Assembly (NCBI RefSeq): GCF_014656415.1
Contig: NZ_BNCJ01000024.1
Location: 1-60,273 of the forward strand
DNA length: 60,273 nucleotides
DNA from: Seohaeicola zhoushanensis
GTDB lineage: Bacteria; Pseudomonadota; Alphaproteobacteria; Rhodobacterales; Rhodobacteraceae
Direction: 5' to 3'
Shown: positions 44,601 through 52,593 of the stretch, in pieces
Layout: each line of letters starts with the position of its first letter
How positions within the stretch are numbered: position 1 is the stretch's first letter
Made by a program: the position numbers and the translations under genes
Notes under the pieces: model-generated
Told to the model about the DNA's origin: nothing
The model's database searches: none
What the model saw: only the letters and a program-made list of their open reading frames with translations

Positions 44601-46012
44601 CACGCATCGACGATCGCCGCAGTGGTGTTGTTTTCATAGCGGAAAGTGCTCGTATGGCTTATCGGGTTGCCGCTGATGGTAGTCGTGCTTGCCGTCACAC
44701 CAGCCAAGTCGATGCTGACGATGTCCAGAGAAGCAAGCGTGACCAGTTCCTCCGCCTGCGATGTTGCGTCACCGTTCACATCCTGCCAGATCAGCAGTTC
44801 GTCCCAGGCATCGTCATACTGGTTGATGATGAGGTCACCGTTGCTGTCCAGCAGCGCTAACTTGGCGAAACCATCAACCGTCGGGCTACCGAAGAGCTCC
44901 GTCACATCATCGATGGACCCGTTCTCATTCACGTCCCTAACGAGAAAGCCATCATCTGACGAGACCCAAGCTGTCTGTTCGGCAAATCCGTCCCCGTCGA
45001 TATCGAAGAAAGTAGTAGTCGTGGCGGCGCTAAAGGTCGTTAGCTCGACCCCATCACCGTCTAGGTCGAGCACCAGCGGAGAAACAATGTCTTTTGCCCC
45101 ACCAAAAAGCGGAAGCGGACCATCAAGCCAACCAGGAAGCCCAAATCTCGGCGCTTCCGGAACCCACTTATCAAGATAAGGCTTGATCGCGTCAGCGAAA
45201 TCCTGCGGATCAACCAGGCCGTCGAACAAGTCATCGAGATAATTTTCGCCGTATTCAAGAACCTTACCAAGGAACCAACTATAGTCACTTTGAAGCTGTC
45301 CTGAGTGCAGTTGCTCAGCAAGCTTCCAAGCTTGATCGAATGCAAAGTAAGCCGATCCTGCAAAAAGAAGACCACCAGAGGCTTGAACAAATTTGCTTCC
45401 AAAGAACGATAACTTAGATCCGGAGACAGGACCATATAAACCGTCTGCCAATGCTTTCGCAAAACCCTCCATTCCAACTTGACCAATCTTCGCCGCCTGG
45501 AATGTGATACCAAAGCCAGCCATATCATGCGCGACACCAACCCAGTCTTGATCGAGAGCCTCGAGCGCCACCTGAGATGCCACACCAACCACTGCGCCCT
45601 TAAGCGCCCACTTCGAGGCAGCTCGAGAAAAATCACTGAATGCTGACTGTGCCTGAGCCGTAAGAGGAGGATTGTTTGCCGTAGCGGCTGCACCGAAATC
45701 ATCGACTATCTCTGCCATATTCTTTGTGGATAGCATCTTAGACAAATCGTAGGCGCCGGCTCCACCTAATGTAATCATGAAGTCATTAACGACCGTATTT
45801 GCGGTATCAACTACGTCAGGTAAGTAAAGTTGTGCTGCCGTACCTGTCTCCGACATGCGATCCAATATCCAAGGGGATGCAGCTCCTCCATTGGAGTTAA
45901 AGTAGCTTTCGATCTCAGTCGCTAAAGCGCTCTCAGACCCATACTCATCGTCAAGCTCAGCAACATAAGCATCATACAACTCAATATAGTCTAATTCTGA
46001 AAACCCACTCAT
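41624..46012 (-). CDS. Large FrpC-like RTX protein
   Basis: A 1462-residue protein of lower GC than the chromosome, start MSGFSELDYIELYDAYVAEL. Residues 1-300 are alpha-helical with hydrophobic stretches (KGAVVGVASQVALEAL, GGLLFAGSAYFAFDQ). Residues about 308-435 are an FrpC-type calcium module: SPLVLDLDGDGVELTT, FFDIDGDGFAEQTAW, VRDVNENGSIDDVTELFG. A helical part follows. Five RTX blocks lie near residues 714-812, 897-953, 1036-1079, 1162-1205 and 1282-1367, separated by HCBP-related modules (DNLLISVDGLGTIEVNEFF). The C-terminal tail fits type I secretion. No exporter is adjacent. It is probably a surface or secreted protein and cargo of the element; toxin or adhesin cannot be decided. Confidence 0.85.
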   Translation of the reverse strand: MSGFSELDYIELYDAYVAELDDEYGSESALATEIESYFNSNGGAASPWILDRMSETGTAAQLYLPDVVDTANTVVNDFMITLGGAGAYDLSKMLSTKNMAEIVDDFGAAATANNPPLTAQAQSAFSDFSRAASKWALKGAVVGVASQVALEALDQDWVGVAHDMAGFGITFQAAKIGQVGMEGFAKALADGLYGPVSGSKLSFFGSKFVQASGGLLFAGSAYFAFDQAWKLAEQLHSGQLQSDYSWFLGKVLEYGENYLDDLFDGLVDPQDFADAIKPYLDKWVPEAPRFGLPGWLDGPLPLFGGAKDIVSPLVLDLDGDGVELTTFSAATTTTFFDIDGDGFAEQTAWVSSDDGFLVRDVNENGSIDDVTELFGSPTVDGFAKLALLDSNGDLIINQYDDAWDELLIWQDVNGDATSQAEELVTLASLDIVSIDLAGVTASTTTISGNPISHTSTFRYENNTTAAIVDAWFVHDNVNTTYAADYTLDVDAIFLPTLRGFGEVAALHIAMSVNEDLLDLVADLTTGWGFDAWEDPSALDNAVSEILYEWAGVTDSSPSVYGGVLDSRSLAFMEVYFAQAWSQTQVTPQLQQSATLHAAWLSIFGHLKAAILVQSGAHSLFASNVTYDLYAGEVSGTMSLSSSAIASLTAFADNATDTEAYWIAVAEFLEFTAGLDNLSTDENTWLGDAVAASSSLLTWTELAYLAVNGLEPESIYGTNVGETITGDNGADHVYADGGNDTIYAEGGNDIVEGHGGDDTIYGGTGNDELDGGVGSDTLYGEGGSDHLVGGDDADLLDSGTGDDIAIGGNGNDTYVYTSGNDWYSEWAGAGTDVILMPTGITSADISLARINQDNLLISVDGLGTIEVNEFFYGTTFRIETIQFSNSTTLDLTAISEISVLGTDGDDFIDGSNYVEDTMYGFAGNDRLRGFTGDDILDGGSGNDVLQGAAGADRYIFSPGFDTINESGTDIDTLVIPVGYTINDLTFTKSGVDLLVFAAGLGQVEIDKFFQSSSYRVEEIYLEESSSSVLFSSLSIEQRGGDGNDNLSGISSGVSANDVLNGMAGNDTLQGLLGDDTYVFSVGQDIFIDTGGTDTIVFWEDWLPENITMYRQSAYGTGSNADDLVVVDHLGNKTIVPDFFDISSRLIEYAEFSDTTVWDLGAISYETWGTSGNNVLDNSDSSNGVFRPYAGNDIIYGRGGDDIVYYTSGLDTVSDTGGTDTLHIENYTVSDVSISNYSTYHIKLVFSSGVDEITMNYFRQSATNEVEIIRFEDGFQADLPSYASWQWGTTSGETLNGTSGADTIVGKAGTDTVNAGAGADAVHGGADADTLYGGDGDDLLHGGTGDDALYGEDGLDTLLGGSGADTFALEAASAFNDVDVISDFSEGDGDIIDISDILDGYYTFGTDVLTDFVLITDVGTDSTLAIDQDGTANGSNFTAVATLLGVTGLTNESALETSGALVTH

Positions 46013-46023
46013 TAAAGAATCCC

Positions 46024-46524
46024 CTAAACATACTCAAACAAAACGAAGATAAGAACTGCTGCTCCAGCGAAGTAGACGAAGCGCCCTTCGAAAACACCCC
46101 AAGAGACCATTACGAGAACTACCAGCGTGTTCCAAATTGTGACGAAATATGATACGGCCAGTGAAGCAACAACGGCTGAGAGGGTGCCCAGAACCAACTG
46201 ATCCAACTTGGCGCATATGGCTGCAAAAAGAATTCCGCTGATAACTCCGACTATTGTGAGTTCGAGTGACCAGCGGTTACTCTTAGAAGAAACGACTGTC
46301 TGGATACTTTCTAGCTTTTTCCTTATTAGCATCCCTATAGGCAACCACATCATCAAGCATAGGCTCGCAGCACTTCCTAATGTGGGCAGCGCGCCAAATA
46401 CAAGAAATGTAGTAATCGAAAGAAAGCATAACGTGAAGTTCATAGAGAATAATTGCGAGACGACTTTTGAAAGTTCGTCTTCAGTGACAAAAGGGGCGTA
46501 AAGTATGCTCGTCGCTCTGCGCAA
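46024..46524 (-). CDS. Small four-helix membrane protein upstream of RTX gene
   Basis: Up to 166 residues from a TTG at 46524 (an internal ATG at 46443 is an alternative start). About four to five hydrophobic helices are visible: FTLCFLSITTFLVFGALPTL, AASLCLMMWLPIGMLI, LTIVGVISGILFAAI, LGTLSAVVASLAVSYFVT and AGAAVLIFVLFEYV. It ends 11 bp before the large RTX start, in the same operon and with the same low GC. No family recognised. As partner of a secreted RTX protein it could be an immunity or processing protein, but that is inference from position only. Confidence 0.6.
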   Translation of the reverse strand: MRRATSILYAPFVTEDELSKVVSQLFSMNFTLCFLSITTFLVFGALPTLGSAASLCLMMWLPIGMLIRKKLESIQTVVSSKSNRWSLELTIVGVISGILFAAICAKLDQLVLGTLSAVVASLAVSYFVTIWNTLVVLVMVSWGVFEGRFVYFAGAAVLIFVLFEYV

Positions 46525-46553
46525 TATGAAAATTTTCTTTTATTTAATCTCGA

Positions 46554-46584
46554 AATATAATGAACGATTCAAATATCATGTCAA
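46554..46584 (-). promoter_or_regulatory. Putative promoter of the membrane protein-RTX operon
   Basis: TTGACA (46579-46584) and TATATT (46554-46559) on the minus strand, spacer 19 bp (long), in a very AT-rich stretch about 30 bp before the start codon. Confidence 0.4.
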
Positions 46585-46626
46585 TTGTCAAAAAGGTTTT
46601 GTGCTGCATCACATGCAAGATCGACC

Positions 46627-48174
46627 CTATGGCAGATCATCTCGGTTATAGCCCTTCTTTCTCGATCTATTGGTCTTGTAATTGTGCCGCTCTTGATAGC
46701 CGCTCGTATCTGTCGGTGAGTCATTACCATCATCTGAGTCCGATCGATCAACACCTTCTACGAAGTCCCCAGCATTATTGAATTCCACCTGCAGGTTGCC
46801 ACGCTCGAACGCACGCCGTTGTGGCGTCTCGTCCTGATGTAGCTGATGATCCGTACCTGAATTCTCCAACGACAGCGCCCGATCGTCCCGCTCCAACGCC
46901 GCGATCTTGCGCTCCATCGCCATTGCTTCCCGCTGCTCGATTCTCGCCAGGAAACGCTCTTTCCGCTCCGTCAACTTCTTCTCGCGCTCATGGCGCCGCA
47001 CCAGCGCTTCGCCCTCGCGCGTGTGCCGTTCCAGCGGATCGAGGCCGGTCAGCTTCTGCAACGGGGCAAGGATGCTGCGCAGCGCCGGTGTCTTACCGAT
47101 CAGATCGGCAACGGCACGGCGCGCGCGGAAGAGCAGCCCTGACTTCTCCCTGGCCTGGGCAGCATGAAGCGCCATGCGCTCCTGCTGCTGGCGGATCAGC
47201 AGTTCCTGCGTCTGACCACGCAGCGTCGCCCGCCGCCGCTCATGCTGACGCTGCAGCTCGCGCGCGATTTCCTTACGACGGCGAACTATTGCGCCATCAT
47301 CAACGTCGCCGCTATCACCTTCGCCTTGCTGCTGCGACTGATTCCGCTGCCGCTCGTGGATCAGCTCCTTGGCCGCATCCACATCCGGCAGATCATCGAG
47401 CTCGATGGCAGCGAGCTTCGCCTTGATGTCCTTCGCCTTGTGGCCTTTGACGTAGCGCGTGAGGCTGTGCACATCGCACTGCTCATCGACAACGACAAAG
47501 GCGCGGCGGTCACCGCGCGCAAGGACATAGCCCTGGTCGGACAGCGCAGCACGGAACGCCTCGGCAGTATCAGACTGCTCATAGGCTTGCGTGATGGCAT
47601 CGCGGCGCTCGTCGGGCGTGATGCCGGACTTCTCGGCCTGGGCTTTTTCAGCGAGCGAGGGTTCGAGCTTGTCTTTCTCGAAGGTGCGGGAATTCTCCTC
47701 CCACGCCTTCAGACCCGGCGGCAGCTCCAGCCCGAATTTCCGGGCAAGCTGCACCGCGCAGTCCATCAGCCGTGAGCGGTCGTGCGAGAGATGAACCGCC
47801 TTCATGCGGTCGACATCGATGCGCGACCAGACGACATGACAATGCTCGCGGCCGATGCCCTGCCCGTCGGGTTTGACGTGAAAGACAACAGCGCGCGGCT
47901 GCCCCTGCAGGCCGAGCCGTTCCTCGATCAGCGCGATCGCCTCGCCGTACTGCTCTCGGGTCAGCGGCGACGGCGGATTGATCGACAGGCTGTAGAGGTA
48001 TTTCGAGGCTTTGGTGCCGGAGGCAACGGCCTCGAATTCGGCGAAGGCCCCGAACAGATCATCGGCGACCGCGCCGTGAATTTCTGCGATCTCGACGCGT
48101 TCGTTGTCGTAGGAATTCATGAGATGGACGGCAAGATCGCTGCCGTTGCCGCGCTGGCTGCCCTTGAGGATCAT
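46627..48174 (-). CDS. Relaxase (MobA/VirD2-like)
   Basis: A 515-residue mobilization relaxase starting MILKGSQRGNGSDLAVHLMN, overlapping the mobC stop by 4 bp. The N-terminal relaxase domain includes the metal-binding HxH in GREHCHVVWSRIDVDRMKAV (near residue 110). The rest is a long charged, probably coiled, region (ERMALHAAQAREKSGLLFRA, RKERFLARIEQREAMAMERK) ending in a basic Ser/Asn-rich tail. The enzyme would nick at oriT and pilot the strand to the coupling protein. The MOB class was not resolved; MOBP-type is my preference. Confidence 0.85.
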   Translation of the reverse strand: MILKGSQRGNGSDLAVHLMNSYDNERVEIAEIHGAVADDLFGAFAEFEAVASGTKASKYLYSLSINPPSPLTREQYGEAIALIEERLGLQGQPRAVVFHVKPDGQGIGREHCHVVWSRIDVDRMKAVHLSHDRSRLMDCAVQLARKFGLELPPGLKAWEENSRTFEKDKLEPSLAEKAQAEKSGITPDERRDAITQAYEQSDTAEAFRAALSDQGYVLARGDRRAFVVVDEQCDVHSLTRYVKGHKAKDIKAKLAAIELDDLPDVDAAKELIHERQRNQSQQQGEGDSGDVDDGAIVRRRKEIARELQRQHERRRATLRGQTQELLIRQQQERMALHAAQAREKSGLLFRARRAVADLIGKTPALRSILAPLQKLTGLDPLERHTREGEALVRRHEREKKLTERKERFLARIEQREAMAMERKIAALERDDRALSLENSGTDHQLHQDETPQRRAFERGNLQVEFNNAGDFVEGVDRSDSDDGNDSPTDTSGYQERHNYKTNRSRKKGYNRDDLP

Positions 48175-48524
48175 GGCAGCCTGCCAAGCGCCTCGAAGAG
48201 CGCGGCGCGCATGTCGGCAAGATCGCGATGGGCGGCATCGATGATGGCAGCACACTGCACCGCATCGCTCTGGTCAGCGGCGGCGCGCAACGCGCCCGCG
48301 ACCTGACCGAGCTTGCCGATCATCTGCGCAGCGGCCTCGCGGTCGAGCGGCGGTATGCGGGATGATTTTGGCGGATGCTGGTGCAGAACGGCAAAGCGGA
48401 TAAGCGCAGCCACAGAAACGCCGGTGCGGGCGGCCTGGTCCCTGATCAGGGCGGCCTCCGCATCGTTAAAGCGCGCCTTCAGGCTGATCGCGCGCTGGCG
48501 TTTCTCGCTGCCGCTTTTGCTCAT
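48171..48524 (-). CDS. Relaxosome accessory protein MobC
   Basis: A 117-residue protein starting MSKSGSEKRQRAISLKARFN: basic N-terminus, ribbon-helix-helix-like segment (RAISLKARFNDAEAALIRDQ), then the MobC helical part AQMIGKLGQVAGALRAAADQ. It helps the relaxase open DNA at oriT. The start follows AGAAGGACGAC. The open frame upstream has no family resemblance. It is translationally coupled to the relaxase gene. Confidence 0.83.
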   Translation of the reverse strand: MSKSGSEKRQRAISLKARFNDAEAALIRDQAARTGVSVAALIRFAVLHQHPPKSSRIPPLDREAAAQMIGKLGQVAGALRAAADQSDAVQCAAIIDAAHRDLADMRAALFEALGRLP

Positions 48525-48570
48525 GTCGTCCTTCTTTCTGCGCCATGCACGAAGCGGCAGCTTGCGGCAT

Positions 48571-48991
48571 GGCCCGGTCCCAAACGGGCCGGAGCGGGTT
48601 TCCAAGGGGCGCGCCCCTCGGTGCTGATGGAACGGGCAAACGTTCCGCGATGGTTCAGGAGAGCGCCGTCTCCTGATCGTCCTCCAGCGGCGAAACGGTG
48701 GTCTATGGGGGCAACCGGAAACCTCACGCAGCGGCGTGAATTTCCGGATTGCGGGGAGAGAGACATCTCCCCTCGCCATCGTTTGTAGCTGTCAGCTGAG
48801 AAGGTGGCGCAGCAGCGCGGTCGCAGCCAAGGTCATGAACTGGTCACAGTGAACTGACGGCATGGCGGAGGAGCGCGCTGCGATCGTCTTTTCAGGGCTC
48901 GATGCCCGGCAAAAGACGATGACCTGGGGGATGCAACGGGGGGCGGAGCACACCCTTGCCAAGATGGCGCGGGGACCCCGCGCACATCTTG
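48571..48991. other. Candidate oriT region (cluster of inverted repeats)
   Basis: The 638 bp between mobC and the ankyrin gene hold no convincing gene but six inverted repeats: 48571-48590, the palindrome GGGGCGCGCCCC at 48606-48617, 48655-48676, 48724-48739, 48753-48772 and a long near-perfect hairpin at 48960-48991 (arms 7+8 bp around a single A). The last ends in ACATCTTG then T, close to the YATCCTG nick consensus of IncP/VirD2-type origins. Nothing is seen from 48992 to 49162. Confidence 0.5.
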
Positions 48992-49162
48992 TATTCGCCC
49001 TTAAGCTTCTCTTTCACCAGTATGCGGCATGGGGATTAAGGAAACCTTAACCATTACGCGCAAACCGGCTCTCAGAGCCAGCTTACACTGCCCTAATTTT
49101 GCGGCTGGGTCAAATTCCCCGACCGGATTTATCCTCTCCGGCCCGTCAATTAGACCGCCAAA

Positions 49163-49531
49163 TTATGCGGAGCGCTCCTGTTCCAGGAAGCGCGCTTCTG
49201 CTTCTGTGATATAGTCGGCAAGTTCCTCGTCGACGTCACATTCAATGGCGATCAGGCTCGGCCAGCGTCCGGCCCGATCAGGGAAAAAGCCTGCCCGATA
49301 GTGCTCCACCAGAGCACGGGTCAGCTTCAGATTATTGGTGCCGACGGCGATGTGCAGGGCAGTCAGACCCGTCGGCGCATCGACCATGTCGACCTCGGCA
49401 CCGGCAGCGAGCGCGGCCAACACCTTGTCGGTGTCCCCACGATAGGTGCAGGCGAGCAGATCGTCATCATCGTAGCGCTGCCGGTCGGCCAGCTTCGGAC
49501 GACCCTGCGCATCGACCTCAATCCACAGCAC
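49163..49531 (-). CDS. Short ankyrin-repeat protein
   Basis: A 122-residue protein with at least two ankyrin-like repeats (DDDLLACTYRGDTDKVLAAL and TGLTALHIAVGTNNLKLTRA), ending in a helix EELADYITEAEARFLEQERS. Ankyrin repeats bind proteins. The start MLWIEVDAQG overlaps the stop of the upstream gene (49518), so the two are coupled. Function in the element unknown. Confidence 0.7.
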   Translation of the reverse strand: MLWIEVDAQGRPKLADRQRYDDDDLLACTYRGDTDKVLAALAAGAEVDMVDAPTGLTALHIAVGTNNLKLTRALVEHYRAGFFPDRAGRWPSLIAIECDVDEELADYITEAEARFLEQERSA

Positions 49532-50240
49532 CGACGCCCCTCCCGGATTCGATCATAACGCGTTCGCTCGTTATGCAGGTGCCGTTATCGCCTTCGACAC
49601 GGAACAGGGCCTGTGTAACGTGCCCGTGCAGATAGGTGCCCCTGTACTGCGGCGGCGAAGACAGACGTTCCAGCCAGTAGCTGCGCGGCAGACCGGTGAG
49701 AGTTTCCCGCATCGCGATCAGGATCAAAGCACCTGCGCGCACCAGCACGCCTTCGAAGTTGTAGCGCAGCTCCGGCACGATGCCGCCGCGCTGCTCGTGC
49801 GCTTTCATGTAGCGCTCGGCAGGCACTTCACTGACGGTGAGCACGTAGTCTGCCTGCTCCCCGTCCTTGCCTTCGACAGGGACATAGCTGCCGATCAGCG
49901 GCGCATAGACAGACGCATCGATCTCCGCCCCTGACCAGAAGCCTGCCATCGCGCCGCCGAGATCGGCAAGCGGATCGCGCTCTTCGGCCAGCATGAAGCC
50001 TTCGCGCTCCAGAAACTGCGCACACTGCGTGACATAGGCATCGCCCGTCCGATGTTTGCCGCGCAGGAACCGTTGCAAGGTCGAGAGCGGCATCTCGCGC
50101 TGTCGTGGATCACGGTCGATGACCAGCGCGCAGAGCGTCGGCACACCGATGCGATGGGCGCGCATATAGCCCTGCAGCGCGGCGCGGACACGCGCGCGCT
50201 CTTCCTCGCTGACCGTGATGAGACCGCCGGTCTCGTTCAT
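49518..50240 (-). CDS. Unknown protein with HTH-like N-terminus
   Basis: A 240-residue protein. The N-terminal 75 residues (EERARVRAALQGYMRAHRIG, then LSTLQRFLRGKHRTGDAYV) look like a DNA-binding helical domain related to Xre-type folds. The C-terminal part is beta-rich (NFEGVLVRAGALILIAMRET, YRGTYLHGHVTQALFRVEGD) with no match I know. It could be a regulator of element genes. It overlaps its downstream ankyrin gene by 14 bp and starts 135 bp from the divergent traG. Confidence 0.6.
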   Translation of the reverse strand: MNETGGLITVSEEERARVRAALQGYMRAHRIGVPTLCALVIDRDPRQREMPLSTLQRFLRGKHRTGDAYVTQCAQFLEREGFMLAEERDPLADLGGAMAGFWSGAEIDASVYAPLIGSYVPVEGKDGEQADYVLTVSEVPAERYMKAHEQRGGIVPELRYNFEGVLVRAGALILIAMRETLTGLPRSYWLERLSSPPQYRGTYLHGHVTQALFRVEGDNGTCITSERVMIESGRGVGAVD

Positions 50241-50374
50241 GCGCGCGTCTCCGCAATAAGCGCGGCGCAGCGTGACCAGTCCTTGCTCAGGAATTCCGCG
50301 CGGGCGGACGGCAGGTTTGTGGGCAGCGCAATGCGCCGGCGCGAGCCGGACCAGAATAGCAAGGACGCCCGCAA
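50237..50374 (-). CDS. Possible 45-residue protein
   Basis: A short open frame ending in an ATGA overlap with the 240-residue gene, starting at a TTG (50372-50374) directly abutting the divergent traG ATG. Its end, LPSARAEFLSKDWSRCAALI, looks protein-like. No ribosome site is clear, so this is tentative; the same frame continues open antisense to traG. Confidence 0.3.
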   Translation of the reverse strand: MRASLLFWSGSRRRIALPTNLPSARAEFLSKDWSRCAALIAETRA

Positions 50375-52018
50375 ATGGAAGCGATCAGACCGGACTATGT
50401 CGCCTATGCGATTATAATCATCGTGGCGCTGGTGCTGCTGTGCTGGCGCTTCGAGAACAACAGCAAGATCACGCATGGCGCGGCTGCCTGGTGCCGTGTG
50501 TTCACCGCCTTCCGCAAGGGGCTGTTCAAGAAGCGCGGCCTGTATGTCGGTGATTGGACCGGCCGTCTGGCCGTCCACTATCAGGGCGCGCACGCGATCA
50601 CTTTCGGCATGACCGGCTGCGGCAAGGGCACGGCAGCGATCCTGCCGAACCTGCTGAAGCTCAAGCGCGCCTTTGTCGTCGATCCCGGCGGCGAGAACGC
50701 CGCCACGGCGATCAAGGCGTGGCGCAAGGACCGGCTTGAGATCGCCTGCATCAATCCGTTTGCGATGCACACGGACAAGCCCTGGGTGCTGCCGGTGCAC
50801 GGCTTCAATCCGCTGGCGCTGCTTGATGCAAACAGCGCGACCTTTGCGGCCGATGCCCTGCTGTTCGCAGAGATGCTAACCCCGCGCACGGGCAAGGAAA
50901 GCGGCAGCTCCGGCTACTTCAAAGACGCGGCAACGAGCGCCAAGCGGGCAATGCTTGTCCATATCAAGACAGCAGAACCGGCGCACCGTCAGAACATCGC
51001 GACGCTCTATGAATACGCCTATGCGGGCATCGCCAATTGGAACGCGCTGCTGCGCGCCATGAAAGCCAATCCGGCCTGCGGCCATCTGGCGAAATTCGAA
51101 GCTGATAAACTTTCGCGCATCGAGGCTACGGCGCCCGAAGAGTTCTCGGCGATCATGTCGACGATCCAGCAGGACCTCGCCTTCCTTGCCGATCCGCTCG
51201 TGCGGCAAAACCTGTCGCGGAATGATGTCGAATTCCGGAAGTTGAAGGCGCGCGGCAATTCCGTAAAGGGCTGCATCATCAGCGTCGTCATGCCGCTGGA
51301 ATATATCGAGAGCCATGCGGCGATCACGCGGCTGGCGATGGCCTGCGCGATCCTCACATTGCAGCGCGAGCCCTATGCGCCCGAACCGGTGACCTTCCTG
51401 ATCGATGAAGCGGCGGCGCTCGGCAAGATCGCGCGGCTGCCGAACTGGCTGGCGACGCTGCGCAAGTACAAGGTCCGTGTCTGGACGATCTGGCAGAATA
51501 TCGGCCAGGTGGTCGAGCTCTACGGCGCGAACTGGCAGACGATCATCAGCAACTGCGCGCTGATGCAGATACTCGGCGTCAGCGACCTGCAGACAGCGCA
51601 GTACACGCGCGACATGATCGGCCAGAGCACGGTCGCGACTGAGACCGTGAATGCGCGCGGCGAGCGGTCGGTGTCGCATACCGCGCGGCCGCTGCTGATG
51701 GCTGAAGAACTGCTGCGCACCAAAGACGATGTGCAGATCGTGCTGCTGGGCAATCTGTGGCCAATGAAACTCAAGAAGGTCGCGTACTGGAACCGGCCCG
51801 CGCTGCAAGGCCGCTACCATCCGGGTCCGTTCTATGACGGCAAGATGCCAAAGCGCAGCCCGTTCAACGGCATCAGCTCATTCTGGGGGCGGCTCTATTA
51901 CGCGCTCGTCTGCCTTATGGCCCCGCACCCGCTAGTCGCGCTGACGATGACCGGACTGATGCTCATCTACGGCCTTCCCTACCTGCAGGATGCCGGACTG
52001 ATCGGCGGTGCAAAATGA
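50375..52018 (+). CDS. VirD4/TraG-type coupling protein
   Basis: A 547-residue conjugative coupling ATPase that would hand the relaxase-DNA complex to a secretion channel. One N-terminal membrane helix (AYAIIIIVALVLLCW), Walker A GMTGCGKGT (residues 79-87), Walker B VTFLIDEAAALG (near 341-346), and a C-terminal hydrophobic segment (PLVALTMTGLMLIYGL). It lacks the second N-terminal helix usual in VirD4. No mating-channel genes are in the window, so the element may borrow a channel. It overlaps the next gene by 4 bp. Confidence 0.88.
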   Translation: MEAIRPDYVAYAIIIIVALVLLCWRFENNSKITHGAAAWCRVFTAFRKGLFKKRGLYVGDWTGRLAVHYQGAHAITFGMTGCGKGTAAILPNLLKLKRAFVVDPGGENAATAIKAWRKDRLEIACINPFAMHTDKPWVLPVHGFNPLALLDANSATFAADALLFAEMLTPRTGKESGSSGYFKDAATSAKRAMLVHIKTAEPAHRQNIATLYEYAYAGIANWNALLRAMKANPACGHLAKFEADKLSRIEATAPEEFSAIMSTIQQDLAFLADPLVRQNLSRNDVEFRKLKARGNSVKGCIISVVMPLEYIESHAAITRLAMACAILTLQREPYAPEPVTFLIDEAAALGKIARLPNWLATLRKYKVRVWTIWQNIGQVVELYGANWQTIISNCALMQILGVSDLQTAQYTRDMIGQSTVATETVNARGERSVSHTARPLLMAEELLRTKDDVQIVLLGNLWPMKLKKVAYWNRPALQGRYHPGPFYDGKMPKRSPFNGISSFWGRLYYALVCLMAPHPLVALTMTGLMLIYGLPYLQDAGLIGGAK

Positions 52019-52509
52019 TCTGGCTGCTGATTGGCTGGGTGCTGATCTCGATGATCTTTGCCGAGATCGCCCCGATCCTGCTGACGGGGATCGGCTATCT
52101 GCTCTGGTTCATCGTGCTCGTGATCTGGACGGCACTCAAAACGATGATGCGCCTGCCGGTGCTGATCATCGTGCTGCCGTTCCGGCTGGTGGCGGACGGG
52201 CTTCTGTTCGTCCGACTCCTGGCCAACGAGATGCGCCGCAGCGAAGCTGATGATCAGCACGATGATGATGACGTTCATCGGCATCATCAGTCCGATGACC
52301 ATCAAGCCGACGATGACGGCGATGATGATCATGAATTCGCGATGCGGCTGCTCGGCCTCGAAGCGGGCTATAGCGACGACGCCCTGAGCAAGGCATATCG
52401 CCAGGCCATCGCGGCGGCGCATCCCGATGCCCCCGGCGGCAGTGAAGAAGCGGCCAAGCAGATCAATGCCGCGCGCGATGTTCTGAAGAAATCGCGCCGC
52501 CGCATGTGA
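52015..52509 (+). CDS. Membrane-anchored J-domain protein
   Basis: A 164-residue protein: two N-terminal membrane helices (LIGWVLISMIFAEIAPILLT and GIGYLLWFIVLVIWTALKT), a further hydrophobic stretch, then a linker (about residues 75-107) almost entirely His, Asp and Glu, then a J-domain (MRLLGLEAGYSDDALSKAYR) with the HPD motif at about 135-137. J-domains recruit Hsp70. Its ATGA overlap with the coupling-protein gene suggests it serves coupling-protein assembly. The linker could bind metal; this is speculative. Confidence 0.8.
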   Translation: MIWLLIGWVLISMIFAEIAPILLTGIGYLLWFIVLVIWTALKTMMRLPVLIIVLPFRLVADGLLFVRLLANEMRRSEADDQHDDDDVHRHHQSDDHQADDDGDDDHEFAMRLLGLEAGYSDDALSKAYRQAIAAAHPDAPGGSEEAAKQINAARDVLKKSRRRM

Positions 52510-52523
52510 CCAGTCTGTGCTCA

Positions 52524-52545
52524 GGACGCGGGGTGACCCGCGTCC
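52524..52545. repeat. Hairpin GGACGCGGG/CCCGCGTCC
   Basis: A 9-bp perfect stem with a GTGA loop right after the J-domain gene. No T-run follows, so it may be a processing or pausing site. A related stem (GGGACGCGG) forms the terminator at 54431-54461. Confidence 0.45.
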
Positions 52546-52593
52546 GTAAGCTCTTCCCATCAGAACAAAATCTTCCGGTGGAAGGAGCCCGAC

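Noticed and set aside
48862-49050. 62-residue plus-strand open frame in the candidate oriT
   Set aside because: No ribosome site, no motif, and it crosses the long inverted repeat.
50412-50800. Minus-strand extension of the small gene ending at 50237
   Set aside because: Antisense to the conserved N-terminal part of the coupling protein; only the last 45 codons could be separate.
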